A stretch of DNA of 19,400 nt, from positions 1-19,400 of the forward strand of contig CAZGOY010000054.1 in assembly GCA_964527565.1 (NCBI GenBank), given 5' to 3'. The position numbers and the translations under genes are program-made. This document shows positions 15,047-19,400 of the stretch, in pieces. Each line of letters starts with the position of its first letter. The stretch's first letter is position 1. The notes beneath the pieces were generated by a model. That model did not search any database. It was not told the DNA's origin and saw only the letters and a program-made list of their open reading frames with translations. This stretch comes from JAGXQV01 sp964527565. Its GTDB lineage: Bacteria; Pseudomonadota; Gammaproteobacteria; Burkholderiales; Sulfuricellaceae.

Positions 15047-16615
15047 ATGGCAAAAATCACCCGAGCGCTGATCAGCGTTTCCGACAAGAACGGCATTGTC
15101 ACTTTCGCCCGCACGCTGCAACAGCACGGCGTTGAGCTCCTTTCCACCGGCGGCACCGCCAAACTGTTGCAGCAGGAAGGCCTCTCGGTAACCGAAGTCG
15201 GTGATTACACCGGCTTTCCCGAAATGCTCGACGGGCGCGTCAAGACCCTGCACCCCAAGGTCCACGGCGGCATCCTCTACCGGCGAGATCTGCCCGCCCA
15301 CGTGAGCGCCGCCACCGCCGCGGGGATACCGCCCATCGACCTGGTGGTGGTCAACCTCTACCCTTTTCGCGAAACCGTCGCCAAGCCGGGCTGCACGCTG
15401 GAAGACGCCATCGAGAACATCGACATCGGCGGTCCGGCGATGGTGCGTTCTTCAGCGAAAAACCACGCCTTCGTCACCATCGTCACCGACCCCGCAGACT
15501 ACGCCACGGTGCTGGCGGAAATGGCCGCCAATGACGGCGCGGTGGGTGACGCCACGCGCTTTTCGCTGGCGGTGAAAGCGTTCGAACATACTGCCGCCTA
15601 CGATGGCTCGATTGCCAACTATTTCGGCGCCATCGTCGAAAACGGCAAGCCGGAAGGCTTTCCGCGCACTTTCAATATCCAGTTCAAGAAGGCGCAGACC
15701 ATGCGCTACGGCGAGAACCCGCATCAGGATGCGGCCTTCTACATCAGCACCGGCCATGCTGAGGCCAGTATCGCCACCGCCCGCCAATTGCAGGGCAAGG
15801 AACTGTCCTACAACAACATCGGCGACGCCGACGCGGCGCTGGAATGCGTGAAACAGTTCGATGCGGCGCCCGCCTGCGTCATCGTCAAGCACGCCAACCC
15901 GTGCGGCGTCGCCTACGGCAAGAACCTGCTGGAAGCCTACGACCGTGCCTACCAGACCGATCCCGAATCGGCTTTCGGCGGCATCATCGCCGTCAACGGC
16001 GAGCTGGACGGCGAAACCGCGCACGCCATCGTCGAACGCCAGTTCGTCGAAGTCATCATTGCGCCCAAAGTCTCGCAAGCCGCCATCGACATCGTCGCGG
16101 CGAAAAAGAACGTGCGCCTGCTGGAATGCGGTCAATGGCCGAAGGAACCCGGCAAGCGTCTCGACTACAAGCGCGTCAACGGCGGCCTGCTGGTGCAGGA
16201 AGCGGATCTGGCGCTCTACAACGACCTCAAGGTGGTGACCCGGCGCACCCCCAGCGAAGCGGAGCTGTCCGACCTGCTGTTCGCCTGGCGCGTGGCCAAG
16301 TACGTCAAGTCCAACGCCATCGTCTATGCCCGCGACAAGATGACCATCGGCGTCGGCGCCGGCCAGATGAGCCGCGTCAATTCGGCGCGCATCGCCGCCA
16401 TCAAGGCCGAACACGCCAAACTGGAAGTGCGCGGCTCGGTGATGGCAAGCGACGCCTTTTTCCCCTTCCGCGACGGCATCGATTCGGCGGCCAAGGCCGG
16501 CATCGCGGCGGTCATCCAGCCCGGCGGCTCGATGCGCGACGAAGAAGTGATCGCCGCCGCCGACGAGCACGGCATGTCCATGGTATTTACCGGCATGCGC
16601 CATTTCCGACATTGA
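15047..16615 (+). CDS. purH: Bifunctional AICAR formyltransferase / IMP cyclohydrolase
   Basis: PurH carries out the last two steps of de novo IMP synthesis: formyl transfer from 10-formyl-THF to AICAR, then ring closure. The 522-residue length is standard. The N-terminal cyclohydrolase domain (to about 145) has an MGS-like fold with STGGTAKLL and KTLHPKVHGGIL (K66 onwards). The C-terminal transformylase domain has RYGENPHQ from R220 and the catalytic KHANPCG with K281/H282, followed by SAFGGIIAVN and the ending VFTGMRHFRH. The start is one base after the fis stop and lacks a clear Shine-Dalgarno site, so translation is probably coupled to fis. purD follows after 16 bases. Confidence 0.97.
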   Translation: MAKITRALISVSDKNGIVTFARTLQQHGVELLSTGGTAKLLQQEGLSVTEVGDYTGFPEMLDGRVKTLHPKVHGGILYRRDLPAHVSAATAAGIPPIDLVVVNLYPFRETVAKPGCTLEDAIENIDIGGPAMVRSSAKNHAFVTIVTDPADYATVLAEMAANDGAVGDATRFSLAVKAFEHTAAYDGSIANYFGAIVENGKPEGFPRTFNIQFKKAQTMRYGENPHQDAAFYISTGHAEASIATARQLQGKELSYNNIGDADAALECVKQFDAAPACVIVKHANPCGVAYGKNLLEAYDRAYQTDPESAFGGIIAVNGELDGETAHAIVERQFVEVIIAPKVSQAAIDIVAAKKNVRLLECGQWPKEPGKRLDYKRVNGGLLVQEADLALYNDLKVVTRRTPSEAELSDLLFAWRVAKYVKSNAIVYARDKMTIGVGAGQMSRVNSARIAAIKAEHAKLEVRGSVMASDAFFPFRDGIDSAAKAGIAAVIQPGGSMRDEEVIAAADEHGMSMVFTGMRHFRH

Positions 16616-16631
16616 TTGGAGTAGCGAAAGC

Positions 16632-17945
16632 ATGAAAATTCTGGTGATCGGCAACGGCGGGCGCGAACATGCGCTGGCCTGGAAACTGGCGCAAAGCCCG
16701 CGCTCGACCAAGGTCTACGTCGCTCCCGGCAATGCCGGCACGGCGCTGGAACCGGACCTGGCGAACGTGGCGATCACCGCCATTCCCGAACTGGTGGATT
16801 TCGCCAAGCGGGAGAAAATCGCCCTCACCGTGGTCGGCCCGGAGGCACCGTTGGCCGCCGGCGTGGTCGATGCCTTCCGCGCCGAGGGGCTGAAGATTTT
16901 CGGCCCCACCCGCGTCGCTGCCCAGTTGGAAAGCTCCAAGGATTTTGCCAAAGCCTTTATGGCGCGGCACGGCATTCCCACCGCCGCTTACGGCACCTTC
17001 ACCGATGCCGGAGAAGCGCACACCTATATCGACGCGCAGGGCGCTCCCATCGTTGTCAAGGCCGATGGCCTGGCGGCAGGCAAGGGCGTGGTGGTGGCGC
17101 AAACCGCCGAGGAAGCACATGCCGCGGTCGACATGATGCTGGCCGGCAACAAGCTGGGCGCCGCCGGCGCGCGCGTGGTGATCGAGGAGTGTCTGCTGGG
17201 CGAGGAAGCCAGCTTCATCGTCATGGCCGACGGCCACCACGTGCTGCCGCTCGCCACCAGCCAGGACCACAAGCGTTTGCAGGACGGCGACCAAGGCCCG
17301 AATACCGGCGGCATGGGCGCCTATTCCCCAGCGCCGGTGGTCACCCCGGAGATCCACGCCCGCGCCATGCGCGAGATCATCCTGCCAACCATCGAGGGCA
17401 TGGCGCGCGAGGGCGAACCGTTCACCGGCTTTCTCTACGCAGGCCTCATGATCGACGCCGCTGGCAACCCGAAAACCCTGGAATTCAATTGCCGCATGGG
17501 CGACCCGGAAACCCAGCCCATCATGCTGCGCCTGAAAAGCGACCTCATCACCCTGCTCGAACACGCCGTCAACGGTACCCTCCACCAGGCCGAAGCCGAA
17601 TGGGACCGGCGCGTGGCCCTGGGCGTGGTAATGGCGGCGGCGCATTATCCCGACGCTCCGCGCAAGGGCGACGCGATCCACGGCCTGCCGCCCGTCACCG
17701 ACCTGCTGGAAGAGGCCCCGCGCGACTATCACGTCTTTCACGCCGGCACCACCCTGCATGGCAAGGAGGTCCACACCAGCGGCGGGCGCGTGCTGTGCGT
17801 CACCGCGCTCGGCGACAAGGTGCAACTGGCGCAGCGGCGCGCCTATGAGGTCGCCGAGCAGATCAAGTTCGACGGTTGCCAGATGCGTCACGACATCGGC
17901 TATCGCGCTATTGCCGCCAAACAGAAAACCCAGGAGAAATCATGA
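16632..17945 (+). CDS. purD: Phosphoribosylamine-glycine ligase (GAR synthetase)
   Basis: PurD catalyses the second step of purine synthesis, joining glycine to phosphoribosylamine with ATP. It has 437 residues, about ten more than usual because of a short C-terminal tail (KQKTQEKS). The ATP-grasp plan is intact: N-terminal GNGGREHALAWKL at 7-19, GPEAPLAAGVVDAF, ATP-binding KADGLAAGKGVVVA from K143, GGMGAYSPAPV, and metal/ATP-binding FNCRMGDPETQ at 285-295. A GGAG ribosome site precedes the ATG. purH and purD are adjacent as in the enteric purHD operon. Its TGA overlaps the ATG of the DUF484 gene. Confidence 0.97.
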   Translation: MKILVIGNGGREHALAWKLAQSPRSTKVYVAPGNAGTALEPDLANVAITAIPELVDFAKREKIALTVVGPEAPLAAGVVDAFRAEGLKIFGPTRVAAQLESSKDFAKAFMARHGIPTAAYGTFTDAGEAHTYIDAQGAPIVVKADGLAAGKGVVVAQTAEEAHAAVDMMLAGNKLGAAGARVVIEECLLGEEASFIVMADGHHVLPLATSQDHKRLQDGDQGPNTGGMGAYSPAPVVTPEIHARAMREIILPTIEGMAREGEPFTGFLYAGLMIDAAGNPKTLEFNCRMGDPETQPIMLRLKSDLITLLEHAVNGTLHQAEAEWDRRVALGVVMAAAHYPDAPRKGDAIHGLPPVTDLLEEAPRDYHVFHAGTTLHGKEVHTSGGRVLCVTALGDKVQLAQRRAYEVAEQIKFDGCQMRHDIGYRAIAAKQKTQEKS

Positions 17946-18598
17946 GTCTGCAAGCAGAAGACGTCGCCGAATACCTGAAAGACCACCCGGATTTTTTCGA
18001 GGGCTACGCCGAAACCCTGGCGGAAATCCACCTGCCCCACCCCCACGGCGGGCGCGCCATTTCGATCAGCGAACGCCAGCAGATCGCCCTGCGTGACAAG
18101 AACAAGCTGTTGGAAACCAAGTTGCGCGAACTGATCCAGTTCGGCGAGGAAAACGATGCTATCAGCGAGAAGCTGCACCGTTTCTGCGTGGCCCTGATGG
18201 GGGCGCGCAGCCTGAATGCGGTGCTTGACGCCATCCACTTCAACCTGCGCGAGGATTTCGACATTCCCCACACTGCTCTGCGCCTGTGGGTGGGCGAGCC
18301 GGAAGATTCGGCGCGCGCCGAATTCACCGGCGTGGGCATCGACCTGTGCGCCTTCGTCGACGAACTGCCCGGCCCGCAATGCGGCCAGCAAAACGTTCAC
18401 GAGATTCCGCAATGGTTCGGCGAAGCCGGACCGCACCTGCGTTCCTTCGCCTACATCCCCCTGCGCCGCGAGCAGTCATTCGGCCTGTTGGTGCTGGCGA
18501 GCGAGGATGCGCAGCGCTTTTACCCGGAAATGGGCACCCTCTACCTGCAACGCCTAGCGGACCTGGTCGGTGCGGCGCTGATGCGCTACCTGGACTGA
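17942..18598 (+). CDS. DUF484 family protein (GAF-like)
   Basis: This is a conserved proteobacterial protein of 218 residues with unknown biochemical role. The N-terminus DVAEYLKDHPDFFEGYAETL and the HGGRAISISERQQIALRDKN block (HGGRAISI, RQQIALRDKN) are typical of DUF484. After a helical linker the C-terminal part, about 75-215, resembles a GAF-type ligand-binding fold and ends with a strand-helix segment LQRLADLVGAALMRYL. ATG 17942 overlaps the purD stop as ATGA, with AGGAGA just upstream. The frame is open upstream to 17876, but that part is the purD sequence in another frame. In many proteobacteria the gene sits just before xerC; no xerC follows here. Confidence 0.9.
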   Translation: MSLQAEDVAEYLKDHPDFFEGYAETLAEIHLPHPHGGRAISISERQQIALRDKNKLLETKLRELIQFGEENDAISEKLHRFCVALMGARSLNAVLDAIHFNLREDFDIPHTALRLWVGEPEDSARAEFTGVGIDLCAFVDELPGPQCGQQNVHEIPQWFGEAGPHLRSFAYIPLRREQSFGLLVLASEDAQRFYPEMGTLYLQRLADLVGAALMRYLD

Positions 18599-18632
18599 AC
18601 CCAGGCAATCCCTTCGGGCTACACTGGCGGAC

Positions 18633-19058
18633 ATGATCCGCATCACTGCACAAATCGCCCTCGACGAGCGCGAAATCGGGCTGCAATTCATCCGCGCTTC
18701 CGGGCCGGGCGGGCAGAACGTCAACAAGGTTGCCACCGCCGTGCAACTGCGTTTCGATGCGGCAAATTCACCGTCGCTACCCGATGAGGTGCGTAGCCGC
18801 CTGATGCGCATGGCGGGCAGACGCCTGACCGGCGAAGGCGAAGTGGTGATCGAGGCCAAACGTTTCCGCACGCAGGAGCGCAACCGCCAGGACGCCATCC
18901 AGCGCCTAGTGGAATTGATCCGGCGCGCCAGCGAGAAACCCAAGCCGCGCATCGCCACCAAACCGACCAAGGCCTCGCAGCGCCGCCGCCTGGAAAGCAA
19001 GCAGCGGCGCGGCGAGACCAAGCGCGGGCGCGGTGCGGTGGGCGGGGAGAATGGGTGA
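18633..19058 (+). CDS. arfB: Alternative ribosome-rescue factor ArfB (YaeJ-type)
   Basis: ArfB is a codon-independent peptidyl-tRNA hydrolase that releases stalled ribosomes on non-stop mRNAs. It has 141 residues. The class-I release-factor core carries the catalytic GGQ at residues 26-28 within SGPGGQNVNKVATAVQLRF. The C-terminal tail, about 105-141, is very basic (KASQRRRLESKQRRGETKRGRG), the part that enters the empty mRNA channel. There is no codon-recognition domain, which separates it from PrfA/PrfB. Spacing to the DUF484 gene is 34 bases with no terminator, so it may be the last gene of the series. The ribosome site is poor. Confidence 0.95.
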   Translation: MIRITAQIALDEREIGLQFIRASGPGGQNVNKVATAVQLRFDAANSPSLPDEVRSRLMRMAGRRLTGEGEVVIEAKRFRTQERNRQDAIQRLVELIRRASEKPKPRIATKPTKASQRRRLESKQRRGETKRGRGAVGGENG

Positions 19059-19109
19059 GGGAGAAGTAAAGGTCTGATTCATTGTATCTTTTCGCAAATC
19101 ATGTCCTGA

Positions 19110-19340
19110 TTAGTTACAAGTCTCAGCCGCGCGAATAGTCGTTGCAGGGCATGGTGCGGCAATTGCATCGGCGCGGACGAGGCGCTTGAGGATGGAAGCC
19201 AGATCGAAACGGCGGTTGAAACGATACTGTACCTCGGCAAGATAATGAGTGGCATATTTGCGAAAGTTGAACGCATGGTAGGTTCCAGCAAAGGCGGTTT
19301 TCAGATTGAGCTTCCCCCGGAATTTCGTCTTAGTAAGGGG
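19110..19340 (-). pseudogene. C-terminal remnant of an IS1595-family transposase
   Basis: A 76-codon open stretch on the minus strand ends at TAA 19110-19112. It carries TYHAFNFRKYATHYLAE and YRFNRRFDL, the conserved end of IS1595-family transposases. An in-frame stop at 19341-19343 and the lack of any start or of the upstream catalytic domain show that only the last quarter of the gene remains. The 30-base bounding repeat lies directly across the broken end. Bases 19059-19109 hold no gene; GGTCTGATTCATTG at about 19072 may be the old element edge. Bases 19367-19400 show nothing identifiable. Confidence 0.8.
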
Positions 19341-19366
19341 TCAGTCCCTCATGTCGCTAAGTTAAG
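19337..19366. repeat. Right copy of the window-bounding inverted repeat
   Basis: The plus strand reads GGGGTCAG, TCCCT, then CATGTCGCTAAGTTAAG. This is the inverted partner of 38-67, with 26 of 30 bases the same. It interrupts the upstream side of the transposase remnant, so it either arrived with the element or marks the break. Confidence 0.75.
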
Positions 19367-19400
19367 CTAAAAATCTGGGCCGACCGAGCCAAAAGTTGCT

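Overview
The window is a high-GC chromosomal segment with the gene content and order of a betaproteobacterium. The evidence is a short 78-residue Fis encoded directly behind dusB, a dusB-fis-purH-purD series, RdgC, and a YbiT-type ABC-F protein. A sulfur- or iron-oxidising member of the Nitrosomonadales would fit, but that is only a guess. No rRNA, tRNA or CRISPR array is visible.

Layout. Eight genes run on the minus strand from 13538 down to 96. They encode an outer-membrane-type barrel protein (12324-13538), a secreted TPR-CHAT protease-like protein (9925-12249), a CHASE2 class III adenylate cyclase (7779-9737), a small secreted FecR-like protein (7130-7801), RdgC (6149-7078), a YbiT-type ABC-F ATPase (4499-6106), and an RND efflux adaptor with its permease (3305-4333 and 96-3308). 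Six genes run on the plus strand from 13799: dusB, fis, purH, purD, a DUF484 gene and arfB. The 260-base gap at 13539-13798 is the divergent promoter region. Both window ends carry mobile-element debris: inverted copies of a 30-base repeat at 38-67 and 19337-19366, and a truncated IS1595-type transposase end at 19110-19340.

How the parts may work together. The plus-strand genes are tightly packed and partly translationally coupled (4-base ATGA-type overlaps at dusB/fis and purD/DUF484, 1-base gap at fis/purH). They link tRNA modification, a growth-rate-responsive nucleoid protein and the last steps of IMP synthesis. The adaptor-permease pair has its own promoter with a 24-base palindrome over the -10 and start site, so it looks like an inducible efflux pump; no outer-membrane channel or regulator gene lies in the window.

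The most interesting block is 7130-13538. Here a barrel protein, a periplasmic caspase-like CHAT protein with an intact His/Cys pair, an inner-membrane cyclase with a periplasmic CHASE2 sensor and all six canonical catalytic residues, and a periplasmic FecR-like protein sit in a row on one strand. They could form an envelope-sensing pathway with cAMP as output. This is an inference from domain content and adjacency. A stem-loop terminator and a REP-type inverted repeat pair divide the block into sub-units.
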